Source of the DNA: Halovulum dunhuangense
GTDB lineage: Bacteria; Pseudomonadota; Alphaproteobacteria; Rhodobacterales; Rhodobacteraceae
Assembly: GCF_013093415.1 (NCBI RefSeq)
Contig: NZ_JABFBC010000002.1
Span: 558,001-622,000, forward strand
Direction: 5' to 3'
Length of the DNA stretch: 64,000 nucleotides
Within the stretch, counting starts at the first letter, position 1. Each line of letters starts with the position of its first letter. This document shows positions 1 to 7,973 of this stretch, piece by piece. The position numbers were made by a program, and so were the translations under genes. The notes under the pieces are model-generated. The model worked only from the letters and a program-made list of their open reading frames with translations, was not told where the DNA came from and made no database searches.

Positions 1-506
1 CGGCCCTCCTCTCCGGCCGAACGGGCGCCGTGCAGCACGAAGGGCGGCAGCCAGGTCATGCCGCACAGCCGCGCCGTCTGTTGCAGGGGCGCCATCAGGT
101 CGCGCAGGGTGAAACGGTTGTAGCCCTCCGGTCCGTAGGCGCTCTCCGGGGCGGCGGTGCTGCAGGCGGAAAAGAACAGCTTTCCCTCCAGCGCGGTGCC
201 GCCCTGGCCATAGGCAAAGCCGTATTCCAGCACCAGGTCCTGCCACTCCTTCAGGATCGACGGCGTCGAATACCAATAAAGCGGATGCAGGAAGATCACC
301 GCGTCATGGGACCGCAGCCGATCCTGCTCGCGCGCGATGTCGATGTCGAAATCCGGATACTCGGCATAGAGATCGACCAGCGTGACCCCCGGCACCCACT
401 CGGCAACCTTTGCCATGCGGGCAATCACCCGCGAGCGCCGCTGCACCGGATGCGCCATCAGGACCAGCACGCTGTTCCGCAGCCCGCTTTCCGCCTGTTC
501 CGTCAT
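1..506 (-). CDS. NAD(P)H oxidoreductase, flavodoxin-like fold (KefF/MdaB type), 3' end cut off
   Basis: The first 168 codons of a quinone reductase-like flavoprotein are visible; the C-terminus lies beyond the window edge. The protein starts MTEQAESGLRN and then shows the family pattern: an early VLVLMAHP strand-loop for FMN phosphate, a DLYAEYPDFDID stretch, and the FLHPLYWYSTPSILKEWQD block typical of the NAD(P)H dehydrogenase (quinone) family. A later FSACSTAAPESAYGPEGYNRFT segment matches the family's second flavin loop. Relatives include KefF, the ancillary protein of the KefC potassium-efflux channel, so a Kef channel gene may lie just outside the window; this cannot be checked here. 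It is divergent from uvrD. Family assignment is good; the specific substrate is unknown. Confidence 0.82.
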   Translation of the reverse strand, partial: MTEQAESGLRNSVLVLMAHPVQRRSRVIARMAKVAEWVPGVTLVDLYAEYPDFDIDIAREQDRLRSHDAVIFLHPLYWYSTPSILKEWQDLVLEYGFAYGQGGTALEGKLFFSACSTAAPESAYGPEGYNRFTLRDLMAPLQQTARLCGMTWLPPFVLHGARSAGEEG

Positions 507-575
507 GCGCCGCCCGCCCCGTCCTGCCATTGCCTCGGGGCAGAGTATGACCGCCCGGCGCGGACTGCGCGACAG

Positions 576-590
576 GAACATCCAGCGAAC
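576..590. promoter_or_regulatory. LexA (SOS) box upstream of uvrD
   Basis: The sequence contains GAAC-N7-GAAC at 576-579 and 587-590, the exact complement of the GTTC-N7-GTTC direct-repeat operator established for LexA of Rhodobacter and other alphaproteobacteria. It lies 41 bp before the uvrD start codon, where a repressor would block transcription. uvrD is a classical SOS gene, so site and target agree. The site also lies in front of the divergent oxidoreductase gene. Confidence 0.75.
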
Positions 591-631
591 ACACTTTCCA
601 TCGGCGCGCCGGGGCGCTACATCTGGATGCC

Positions 632-3022
632 ATGAGCGATTGGGAAATGGATGAATCGTCGGCATTCGACGGATGGGAACGGCGCAGCCTGTCGCAGCGG
701 GCCATGCCGGCGCGCCCCACGCCCTATCTCGACGGGCTGAACCCGGACCAGCGCGCCGCGGTCGAGACGATCGACGGGCCGGTACTTGTTCTGGCCGGCG
801 CGGGCACCGGCAAGACGCGGGCATTGACCGCGCGCATCGCCCATCTGCTGAACACCGGCCGCGCGCAGCCGAACGAGATTCTCGCCGTCACCTTCACCAA
901 CAAGGCCGCGCGCGAGATGAAGGACCGGATCGGCCAGCTGGTCGGCGGCCGGATCGAGGGGATGCCCTGGCTCGGCACCTTCCACTCGATCTGCGTCAAG
1001 CTGTTGCGCCGCCACGCCGAGCTGGTGGACCTGAAGGCGAATTTCACCATTCTCGATACGGACGACCAGATCCGCCTGCTGAAACAGCTGATCCGTGCCG
1101 AGGATATCGACGACAAGCGCTGGCCTGCCCGGATGCTGGCGGGGCTGATCGACCGCTGGAAGAACCGCGCCTGGACCCCCGACAAGGTGCCCGCCTCCGA
1201 GGCCGGGGCCTACAACAACCGCGGCACCGAATTCTACGAGCAGTACCAGGAACGGCTGCGCATCCTGAACGCGGTCGATTTCGGCGACCTGCTGCTGCAC
1301 GTCGTGCGCATATTCCAGGAAAACCCGGACGTGCTGGAAAAGTACCAGCGCTGGTTCCGCTACATCCTGGTGGACGAGTACCAGGACACCAACATCGCCC
1401 AGTACCTGTGGCTGCGGCTGCTGGCCGGGGGGCACAAGAACATCTGTTGCGTGGGCGACGACGACCAGTCGATCTATGGCTGGCGCGGCGCCGAGGTGGG
1501 CAACATCCTGCGCTTCGAGAAGGATTTCCCGGGCGCCACGGTGGTGCGGCTGGAACAGAACTACCGCTCCACCCCGCATATCCTGGCCGCCGCCTCGGGC
1601 GTGATCGCCGCGAACGAGGACCGGCTGGGCAAGACGCTGTGGACCGATGCGGCCGAGGGCGAGAAGGTGCGCTTGATCGGTCACTGGGACGGCGAGGAAG
1701 AGGCGCGCTGGATCGGCGGGGAGATCGAGGCCTATCAGCGTGGCACACGGGGGCTCGCCCCCTATCCGCTGGACGACATGGCGATCCTGGTGCGCGCGTC
1801 CTTCCAGATGCGCGCCTTCGAGGACCGGTTCCTGACCATCGGCATGCCCTATCGGGTGATCGGCGGCCCGCGCTTCTACGAGCGGATGGAGATCCGCGAC
1901 GCCATGGCCTATTTCCGCGTCGTGGTCAGCCCCGATGACGGGCTCGCGTTCGAGCGGATCGTCAATGTCCCCAAGCGCGGGATCGGCGACAAGGCGCAGG
2001 CGGCGATCAACCAGGTCGCGCGGCTGAACGGCGTGTCGCTGCTGGAAGCCTCGCGCATCCTGCTGGCCGAGGACGGGCTGCGCGGCAAGGCGGCGGGCGA
2101 ATTGCGCGCGCTGATCGACAGTTTCGACCGCTGGAGCGCGCTGTTGCAGCAGGGCGAGCTGAACCATGTCGAGCTGGCCGAGGTGATCCTCGACGAAAGC
2201 GGCTACACGGAATTCTGGAAGAACGACAAATCGACCGAGGCACCGGGCCGGCTGGAGAACCTCAAGGAACTGGTCAAGGCGCTGGACGAGTTCGAGAACC
2301 TGCAGGGTTTCCTCGAGCATGTCAGCCTGGTGATGGAGAACGAGCAGGAGGAAGGCACCCCCAAGGTGTCGATCATGACCCTGCACGGGGCCAAGGGCCT
2401 CGAGTTTCCCGTGGTCTTCCTGCCCGGATGGGAGGACGGGCTGTTCCCCTCGCAGCGCTCGATGGACGAGAACGGGCTCAAGGGCCTCGAGGAAGAGCGC
2501 AGGCTTGCCTATGTCGGCATCACCCGGGCCGAGCGGCACTGCACGATCAGCTTCGCCGCCAATCGCCGCGTCTACAACCAATGGCAGTCCTCGCTGCCCT
2601 CGCGCTTCATCGACGAATTGCCGCCCCAGCATGTCGAGGTGCTTACCCCGCCCGGGCTTTACGGCGGGGGCTTCGGCGCGGCGGCGCCGGCGGCCGAGGC
2701 GATCCCGGGGATCATGCGCGGCTCGGATCTCGAGGAGCGGGCCACGCGGGCGGATGTCTACAACTCGCCGGGCTGGAAACGGATGCAGACCCGCGCCCAG
2801 CAGCCGCGCGGCATGGCGCAGCCGCGCGAGGCGCGCAACATGGTGATCGACGCCGAGGCCGTGTCCGCCTTCGAGATCGGCGAGCGGGTGTTCCACCAGA
2901 AATTCGGCTATGGCGCGGTGGTCGGGATCGAGGGCGACAAGCTTACCGTCGATTTCGAGAAGGCCGGCACCAAGAAGGTCGTCGCGAGCTACCTGAGCGC
3001 CGAGGACTCGATCCCCTTCTAG
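632..3022 (+). CDS. uvrD: ATP-dependent DNA helicase UvrD/PcrA
   Basis: This 796-residue superfamily 1A helicase unwinds DNA 3' to 5' in nucleotide excision and mismatch repair. Walker A is AGAGTGKT at residues 55-62, and Walker B is the DEYQDTN box near residue 247, followed by the GDDDQSIYGWRGA motif III region. Motif V/VI regions (TLHGAKGLEFPVVF, then YVGITRAE) sit in the 2A domain. The last ~50 residues form the Tudor-like FEIGERVFHQKFGYG domain found in PcrA/UvrD that contacts RNA polymerase or DNA. Length is slightly above the usual ~730 because of a roughly 35-residue N-terminal extension. A LexA box lies just upstream and a strong terminator just downstream, so the gene is probably monocistronic and SOS-inducible. 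Confidence 0.95.
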   Translation: MSDWEMDESSAFDGWERRSLSQRAMPARPTPYLDGLNPDQRAAVETIDGPVLVLAGAGTGKTRALTARIAHLLNTGRAQPNEILAVTFTNKAAREMKDRIGQLVGGRIEGMPWLGTFHSICVKLLRRHAELVDLKANFTILDTDDQIRLLKQLIRAEDIDDKRWPARMLAGLIDRWKNRAWTPDKVPASEAGAYNNRGTEFYEQYQERLRILNAVDFGDLLLHVVRIFQENPDVLEKYQRWFRYILVDEYQDTNIAQYLWLRLLAGGHKNICCVGDDDQSIYGWRGAEVGNILRFEKDFPGATVVRLEQNYRSTPHILAAASGVIAANEDRLGKTLWTDAAEGEKVRLIGHWDGEEEARWIGGEIEAYQRGTRGLAPYPLDDMAILVRASFQMRAFEDRFLTIGMPYRVIGGPRFYERMEIRDAMAYFRVVVSPDDGLAFERIVNVPKRGIGDKAQAAINQVARLNGVSLLEASRILLAEDGLRGKAAGELRALIDSFDRWSALLQQGELNHVELAEVILDESGYTEFWKNDKSTEAPGRLENLKELVKALDEFENLQGFLEHVSLVMENEQEEGTPKVSIMTLHGAKGLEFPVVFLPGWEDGLFPSQRSMDENGLKGLEEERRLAYVGITRAERHCTISFAANRRVYNQWQSSLPSRFIDELPPQHVEVLTPPGLYGGGFGAAAPAAEAIPGIMRGSDLEERATRADVYNSPGWKRMQTRAQQPRGMAQPREARNMVIDAEAVSAFEIGERVFHQKFGYGAVVGIEGDKLTVDFEKAGTKKVVASYLSAEDSIPF

Positions 3023-3044
3023 GCACCGGATGGCGCGGAAATGA

Positions 3045-3080
3045 AAAACCCGGCAGGTATGCACCTGCCGGGTTTCTTGT
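3045..3080. terminator. Bidirectional rho-independent terminator between uvrD and DUF1127 gene
   Basis: A perfect 12-bp stem (AACCCGGCAGGT at 3047-3058 with ACCTGCCGGGTT at 3063-3074) has a 4-nt loop. On the plus strand it runs into TTTCTTGTT. On the minus strand the flank reads as a run of five T, so it should also end the DUF1127 transcript arriving from the right. Confidence 0.9.
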
Positions 3081-3104
3081 TGTCCCTCGATCTGGTTCCG
3101 CGGA

Positions 3105-3320
3105 TCAGCGGCCGTAGACGCTTTCGCGCGCGATACGGGCGATCTCGCAACGGGCAATGCCCAGGTCGCTCAGGTCGCGGTCGCTCAGCTGCGACAGCTC
3201 GTCAAAGGTGCGACGGAACTCGCGCCAGTCGGCGGCGCGGCGCACGAGTGCGGCAAAGATGCCGGAGGCGCGCTCGCCCAGGGTTTCGGTGTGGGTCAGG
3301 GTTTCGTTGATATTCGCCAT
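3105..3320 (-). CDS. DUF1127 small protein (YjiS-like)
   Basis: A 71-residue protein of the DUF1127 family. The C-terminal half has the hallmark pattern, a basic/aromatic WREFRRTFDEL segment followed by LSQLSDRDLSDLGIAR. Two in-frame ATGs are possible; the inner one (MANINETL) is preferred because a GGAAGG ribosome site sits 9 nt before it, while the outer ATG directly abuts that site. Short DUF1127 proteins in alphaproteobacteria have been linked to phosphate and carbon metabolism and to interaction with small RNAs; the specific role of this copy is unknown. A second DUF1127 gene lies just upstream on the same strand. Confidence 0.85.
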   Translation of the reverse strand: MANINETLTHTETLGERASGIFAALVRRAADWREFRRTFDELSQLSDRDLSDLGIARCEIARIARESVYGR

Positions 3321-3361
3321 TTCATCCATCCTTCCGTCCGCGTCATGCGGAACAGGTCATT

Positions 3362-3574
3362 TCATTTCTCGAAGGCGGCCTTGCGGGCCAGCACGTCCAG
3401 CGCGCTCCGCTCAAGTCCCAGGTCACGCAGCGTCGCGTCGTTCAGTGCGTTCAGCTGCGCCAGGTTCCGCCGGTATGCGGCATGACGCTTCGCCCGCTTC
3501 AGCAGGGCGTTGAACGTCGCAGTCATCCTCCCCGTGAGGCTGTTCTCAGACGGCGCATATGCTACATGCGTCAT
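3362..3574 (-). CDS. DUF1127 small protein, second copy
   Basis: A 70-residue basic protein starting MTHVAYAPSEN and ending in YRRNLAQLNALNDATLRDLGLERSALDV, of which the NALNDATLRDLGL segment is the DUF1127 signature. The start is fixed by a GGAGAGG ribosome site. It lies about 40 nt upstream of the other DUF1127 gene on the same strand and diverges from the MFS gene. The pair resembles the tandem DUF1127 genes common in Rhodobacterales. The function is not known from sequence; family members are short, arginine-rich and often stress-induced. Confidence 0.85.
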   Translation of the reverse strand: MTHVAYAPSENSLTGRMTATFNALLKRAKRHAAYRRNLAQLNALNDATLRDLGLERSALDVLARKAAFEK

Positions 3575-3679
3575 GTCGTGGTCCTCTCCGGTTGTGGGCA
3601 TAGCCCGGGTTTCCATCCTTGTGCACCGCAACATACGAACTGATCGCGGGGTTACAACGCATCGCGTGGAAAAGCGGTT

Positions 3680-4957
3680 ATGAGCGGAACGCATAGCGGA
3701 GAGACGACTGGCCCGAATGGCCAGCAGGATCCGGAAGGCAGCGGCAACTCCTTGAAAGTCAACGGCAGTCTGGCAGCCATCCGGTCGCCGGCCTTTCGTC
3801 TTTACCTGATGGGGAATGCCTTTGCGTTGCAGGCGACCTGGATCCAGCGCATCACGATCGCGTGGCTGGCCTGGGATCTGTCCGCTTCGGCCAGCTTCGT
3901 CGGCTGGATCGCCTTTCTGGGCTTTGCGCCAACCCTGGTCAGCGGGCCGGTTTTCGGCGCCCTCGTGGATCGCTCGCCGGTCAGACGGGCGGCGACCATC
4001 AGCCAGGCGGCGATGTTCGCGCTTGCGGTCCTTCTGGCCCTGACGCACTGGGCAGGCGCGCTTGGCCAGACGGCGCTGGCCGGATTCGCGCTTGCCATCG
4101 GCATCGTCACGTCGGCGCATCATCCGATCCGCATGAGCCTTGCGCCGCTGCTGGTGCCGGTCTCGGCGGTAGGCTCGGTCGCGAACCTCGCGTCGATCAA
4201 CTTCAACCTCGCGCGCAGCGTCGGGCCGGCAATCGGCGGCTTCCTGATCGCCAATTTCGGGATCGGCACGGCGATGTGGGTGACCGCCGCCTGCCTGCTG
4301 CCCTACCAGATCGTGCTGCCGTTCCTGCGCACCCGCGACCTGAGCCTGTCGTCCCCGCCCGAGACGACGCTGCTGCGCGGGCTGGCCAGCGGGTTCCGCT
4401 TCGCCTGGCGGACGGGGCGGATCCGGGCGATCCTGCTGGTCACGCTGATCGCGGCGGTGATCGGGCGCGGGATGCTGGAACTGCTGCCCCTGATCGCCGA
4501 CGGCATCTTCGCGCGCGGCCCCGCGGGGCTTGGGCTTCTGACGTCTGCCGCGGGGATAGGTGCGCTTGGCGCCGCGCTGATGGTGCTGATGCTGCCGGTG
4601 CCCCGACCCGGAGAGGTGCCGCCCGCGGGCCTGGTCGCGTCCTTCGCAAGCATCGGGCTTTGCGGCGTTCTGGCGATCAGCCAGAGCTGGCCGCTGACGG
4701 TGGCCGCGACCGGGCTTCTGGGCGGAACGGCGACGGTGATGGGGATATCCATGCAGGCGGCGCTGCAACCAGCGCTACCCGACGACTACCGCGGCCGAGT
4801 GATGAGCCTGTGGGTGATGACCGGGGTCGGCGGATCGGCGCTGGGGGCTCTGTTCCTTGGGGCCATGGCGGAAATCGCGGGGCTCAGGGCAGGCACGCTT
4901 CTGCCCTGCGCCGCCGGTGTCGCGCTGCTGGTCCTTGCCGCGCGCCGCGGGCGGTAG
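3680..4957 (+). CDS. MFS transporter (MFS_3 / EntS-like)
   Basis: A 425-residue inner-membrane protein with about 12 predicted membrane spans after a ~30-residue hydrophilic N-terminus. The first helices (AFRLYLMGNAFALQATWIQ) and the loop GALVDRSPVRR, the MFS motif-A equivalent after helix 2, resemble the MFS_3 subgroup that includes the enterobactin exporter EntS. The middle segment NFNLARSVGPAIGGFLIA is the family's helix-5 motif. Substrate cannot be deduced; relatives export siderophores, macrolides or other small molecules. The gene stands alone, divergent from the DUF1127 pair and about 100 bp before the liv operon. The start has only a weak ribosome site (GGAAAAG). Confidence 0.85.
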   Translation: MSGTHSGETTGPNGQQDPEGSGNSLKVNGSLAAIRSPAFRLYLMGNAFALQATWIQRITIAWLAWDLSASASFVGWIAFLGFAPTLVSGPVFGALVDRSPVRRAATISQAAMFALAVLLALTHWAGALGQTALAGFALAIGIVTSAHHPIRMSLAPLLVPVSAVGSVANLASINFNLARSVGPAIGGFLIANFGIGTAMWVTAACLLPYQIVLPFLRTRDLSLSSPPETTLLRGLASGFRFAWRTGRIRAILLVTLIAAVIGRGMLELLPLIADGIFARGPAGLGLLTSAAGIGALGAALMVLMLPVPRPGEVPPAGLVASFASIGLCGVLAISQSWPLTVAATGLLGGTATVMGISMQAALQPALPDDYRGRVMSLWVMTGVGGSALGALFLGAMAEIAGLRAGTLLPCAAGVALLVLAARRGR

Positions 4958-5064
4958 ACGGCGATCCGATCACCCTTGCGCGAAACAGCCGAGCGGCTAT
5001 GGTCGAGCGGTCGAATCCGGGCGCAGGCCAACCGCCCCCCGGATCAAACGTCTAGGAGGAATTC

Positions 5065-6255
5065 ATGAAGAAGTTTCTGCTCGCCACCGCGGCCATCGCG
5101 GGTCTTGGCACCAGCGCCCTGGCCGACGCCCACGCCGTCAAGGTCGGCGTCATCCTCGGCTTCACCGGTCCGCTCGAGTCGATCACGCCCAGCATGGGCG
5201 CCAGCGCCGAACTCGCGTTCAAGGAAATCTCGGACAGCGGCCTGTTCCTCGATGGCGCCGTGATCGAGCCTGTGCGCGCCGACAGCACCTGCATCGACGC
5301 CGCAGCCGCGACCGCCGCGGCCGAGCGCCTGGTGAGTGCCGAGAACGTGGTGGCGATCATGGGCGCCGACTGCTCGGGCGTGACCACCGCCATCGCAAGC
5401 AACGTGGCGATCCCGAACGGTGTCGTGATGGTGTCGCCCTCGGCCACCTCGCCGGCGCTGTCCACGATCGAGGATAACGGCCTCTTCTTCCGCACCGCCC
5501 CCTCGGACGCGCGCCAGGGCGAGGTTCTGGCCAACATCCTGGCCGACCGCGACATCAGCGAAGTGGCCGTGACCTACACCAACAATGACTACGGCAAGGG
5601 CCTTTCCGACAGCTTCGCCGCGGCCTTCACCGCAGCGGGCGGCACCGTCACGATCAACGCCGCGCACGAGGATGGCAAGGGCGACTACTCGGCCGAGGTC
5701 GGCGCACTGGCCGCGGCCGGCGGCGACGTTCTCGTCGTGCTGGGCTATGTGGACCAGGGCGGGGTCGGCATCATCCGCACCTCGGTGGACACCGGCGCCT
5801 TCGACACCTTCGTGCTGGGCGACGGCATGTTCGGCCAGAGCCTGATCGACGCGATCGGCCCGGATCTGGACGGCACCTTCGGCACCGCCCCCTGGAGCCA
5901 GGGCGACGGCGCGGAAGCCTTTGCCGCGCTGGCGCAGGCCTCGGGCCTGGACCCCGACAGCACCTACACCCGCGAAAGCTATGACGCGGGCGCGCTGATC
6001 GCGCTGGCGATGGCCAAGGGCGGCGAGGCCACCCGCGAGGCGGTTGCGGCCAACCTGCTCGATGTCGCGAACGCCCCCGGCGAGCCGATCCTGCCGGGCG
6101 AACTGGACAAGGCGCTGGAGATCCTCGCCGGCGGTGGCGACATCGACTATGTCGGCGCCACCAACGTGGAACTCATCGGCCCGGGCGAAGCCGCCGGCAC
6201 CTATCGCGAGTACGAGGTGAAGGATGGTGCGTTCGAGACGGTGACCTTCCGCTGA
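5065..6255 (+). CDS. livK: Branched-chain amino-acid-type ABC transporter substrate-binding protein
   Basis: A 396-residue periplasmic binding protein of the Peripla_BP_6 (Leu/Ile/Val-binding) class. A signal peptide (MKKFLLATAAIAGLGTSALADA) is followed by the typical first strand KVGVILGFTGPLESITPSMG and the GASAELAFKEI helix. The gene has a strong AGGAGG ribosome site. It is the first gene of livKGFHM, with a hairpin terminator right after it that should make this transcript more abundant than the downstream membrane genes. The ligand is uncertain: members bind branched-chain amino acids, amides, urea or aromatic acids. Confidence 0.9.
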   Translation: MKKFLLATAAIAGLGTSALADAHAVKVGVILGFTGPLESITPSMGASAELAFKEISDSGLFLDGAVIEPVRADSTCIDAAAATAAAERLVSAENVVAIMGADCSGVTTAIASNVAIPNGVVMVSPSATSPALSTIEDNGLFFRTAPSDARQGEVLANILADRDISEVAVTYTNNDYGKGLSDSFAAAFTAAGGTVTINAAHEDGKGDYSAEVGALAAAGGDVLVVLGYVDQGGVGIIRTSVDTGAFDTFVLGDGMFGQSLIDAIGPDLDGTFGTAPWSQGDGAEAFAALAQASGLDPDSTYTRESYDAGALIALAMAKGGEATREAVAANLLDVANAPGEPILPGELDKALEILAGGGDIDYVGATNVELIGPGEAAGTYREYEVKDGAFETVTFR

Positions 6256-6276
6256 TCGCATAGCGACGAAACGATC

Positions 6277-6312
6277 GGCCCGGGGCGACGCGATTTCGCC
6301 CCGGGCCTTTTT
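6277..6312 (+). terminator. Hairpin terminator/attenuator after livK
   Basis: An 11-bp perfect GC-rich stem (GGCCCGGGGCG at 6277-6287 with CGCCCCGGGCC at 6297-6307) is followed by five T. It sits between the binding-protein gene and its ATPase gene, where partial termination or mRNA stabilisation commonly gives excess binding protein. Confidence 0.85.
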
Positions 6313-6352
6313 CCATTGAAAAGTCCATCCGTTTTCGGGATACCCCGGCGCC

Positions 6353-7135
6353 ATGATCCGTGTCGAAAACCTTCACATGCATTTCGGGGGCATCCGCGCC
6401 GTGAACGGCGCCAGCCTCGAGATTGCAAAGGGCTCCATCACCGGGCTGATCGGCCCGAACGGGGCGGGCAAGACCACGCTCTTCAACGTCGTGGCCGGGC
6501 ATTACAGGCCCACATCCGGGCATGTCTACCTGGATGGCGAGGAGATCACAGGCCTGCCGCCGCACGAGCTGTTCGGCAAGGGGCTTCTGCGGACATTCCA
6601 GATCGCGCATGAATTCTCGACCCTCACGGTGCGCGAGAACCTGATGACGGTTCCCGCCGGCCAGGCGGGAGAGCGGATCTGGGACGCCTGGTTCCGCCGC
6701 GGCGCGGTCGCCGCGCAGGAGCGCGACGTGCGCCGCAAGGCGGACGAGGTGATCGATTTCCTGGAAATCGGCCATGTCGCGGACGAACTGGCGGGCAACC
6801 TGTCGGGCGGCCAGAAGAAGCTGCTGGAACTTGGCCGCACCATGATGGTGGACGCGAAGATCGTGTTCCTCGACGAGGTGGGCGCAGGCGTGAACCGCAC
6901 CCTTCTGAACACGATCGGCGACGCGATCCTGCGGCTGAACCGGGAACGGGGCTACACTTTCTGCATGATCGAACATGACATGGACTTCATCGGCCGCCTT
7001 TGCGACCCGGTCATCGTGATGGCCGAGGGCACGGTGCTGGCCGAAGGCACCGCCGAAGAGGTGAAGGCCAACGAGCAGGTGATCGAGGCCTATCTCGGCA
7101 CCGGGCTCAAGAACAAGCCCGCGGTGCGGGCATGA
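6353..7135 (+). CDS. livG: Branched-chain amino-acid-type ABC transporter ATP-binding protein LivG
   Basis: A 260-residue ABC ATPase. Walker A GPNGAGKT is at 34-41, the signature LSGGQ at 150-154 and Walker B IVFLDE at 170-175. The C-terminal part with the MIEHDMDFI switch is typical of LivG rather than LivF. One deviation: the residue after the catalytic glutamate is Val (DEVGAGVN) where most LivG proteins have Pro (DEP.AGLN). It pairs with LivF to drive the LivHM permease. It starts about 40 bp after the livK terminator. Confidence 0.92.
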   Translation: MIRVENLHMHFGGIRAVNGASLEIAKGSITGLIGPNGAGKTTLFNVVAGHYRPTSGHVYLDGEEITGLPPHELFGKGLLRTFQIAHEFSTLTVRENLMTVPAGQAGERIWDAWFRRGAVAAQERDVRRKADEVIDFLEIGHVADELAGNLSGGQKKLLELGRTMMVDAKIVFLDEVGAGVNRTLLNTIGDAILRLNRERGYTFCMIEHDMDFIGRLCDPVIVMAEGTVLAEGTAEEVKANEQVIEAYLGTGLKNKPAVRA

Positions 7136-7160
7136 CGGCGACAAGGGCGTGCCGACGCGC

Positions 7161-7222
7161 CCCGGGCCTGACCCGGGGCCCCGCAGCCGGCTGCGCGCGG
7201 GCGGTCCCGGGTCAGGCCCGGG
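7161..7222. repeat. 17-bp perfect inverted repeat between livG and livF
   Basis: CCCGGGCCTGACCCGGG at 7161-7177 is exactly complementary to 7206-7222, separated by 28 nt of GC-rich sequence. In RNA this is a very stable hairpin. It resembles the GGGCCTGACCCGGG-type extragenic palindromes scattered in many alphaproteobacterial genomes; no other copy was noticed in this window. It may modulate livF expression or mRNA stability. Confidence 0.8.
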
Positions 7223-7265
7223 ACGCGAAGCGCCGCCTTGCGCGCGCCGCGACAGGAGACGCGCG

Positions 7266-7970
7266 ATGCCCTTTCTGATCGGCGAGAACATGACAGGCGG
7301 CTATGGCGGGGCCGATATCCTGCACGGCTGCACGATCTCGGTCGACAAGGGCGAGATAGCGGTGATCGTGGGGCCGAACGGCGCCGGCAAGTCGACCGCG
7401 ATGAAGGCGGTGTTCGGCATGCTGCCGCTGCGCGAGGGGCGCGTGACGCTGGACGGGCAGGACATCACCGGCCTCTCGCCGCAGGCGCGCGTCGCGGCCG
7501 GCATGGGTTTCGTGCCACAGACGAGCAACGTGTTCACCTCGATGACCGTGCGCGAGAACCTCGAGATGGGGGCCTATCTGCGCCAGGACGATTTCACCGA
7601 CACGATGGAGCAGGTGTTCGACCTGTTCCCGATCCTGCGCGAGAAGGCGGCGCAGCCCGCGGGCGAGCTGTCGGGCGGCCAGCGCCAGCAGGTCGCCGTG
7701 GGCCGGGCCCTGATGACGAAACCCTCGGTGCTGATGCTGGACGAACCCACGGCGGGCGTGTCGCCCATCGTCATGGACGAGCTGTTCGACCGCATCCTCG
7801 AGGTGGCCCGCACCGGCATCGCCATCCTGATGGTGGAACAGAACGCCAAGCAGGCGCTGAACATCGCCGACAAGGGCTTCGTGCTCGTGCAGGGCGCGAA
7901 CCGCTTCACCGACACCGGCGCCGCGCTTCTGGCGGACCCGGAAGTCCGCCGCAGTTTCCTGGGAGGCTGA
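7266..7970 (+). CDS. livF: Branched-chain amino-acid-type ABC transporter ATP-binding protein LivF
   Basis: A 234-residue ABC ATPase starting MPFLIGENMTGGYG. Walker A GPNGAGKS is at 36-43, signature LSGGQ at 135-139 and Walker B VLMLDEP at 155-161. The short C-terminus and the PTAGVSP motif are typical of LivF. The start is set by an AGGAGA ribosome site 9 nt upstream; the open frame extends further 5' only through the palindromic spacer. The livH start follows almost directly. Confidence 0.92.
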   Translation: MPFLIGENMTGGYGGADILHGCTISVDKGEIAVIVGPNGAGKSTAMKAVFGMLPLREGRVTLDGQDITGLSPQARVAAGMGFVPQTSNVFTSMTVRENLEMGAYLRQDDFTDTMEQVFDLFPILREKAAQPAGELSGGQRQQVAVGRALMTKPSVLMLDEPTAGVSPIVMDELFDRILEVARTGIAILMVEQNAKQALNIADKGFVLVQGANRFTDTGAALLADPEVRRSFLGG

Positions 7971-7973
7971 GCC

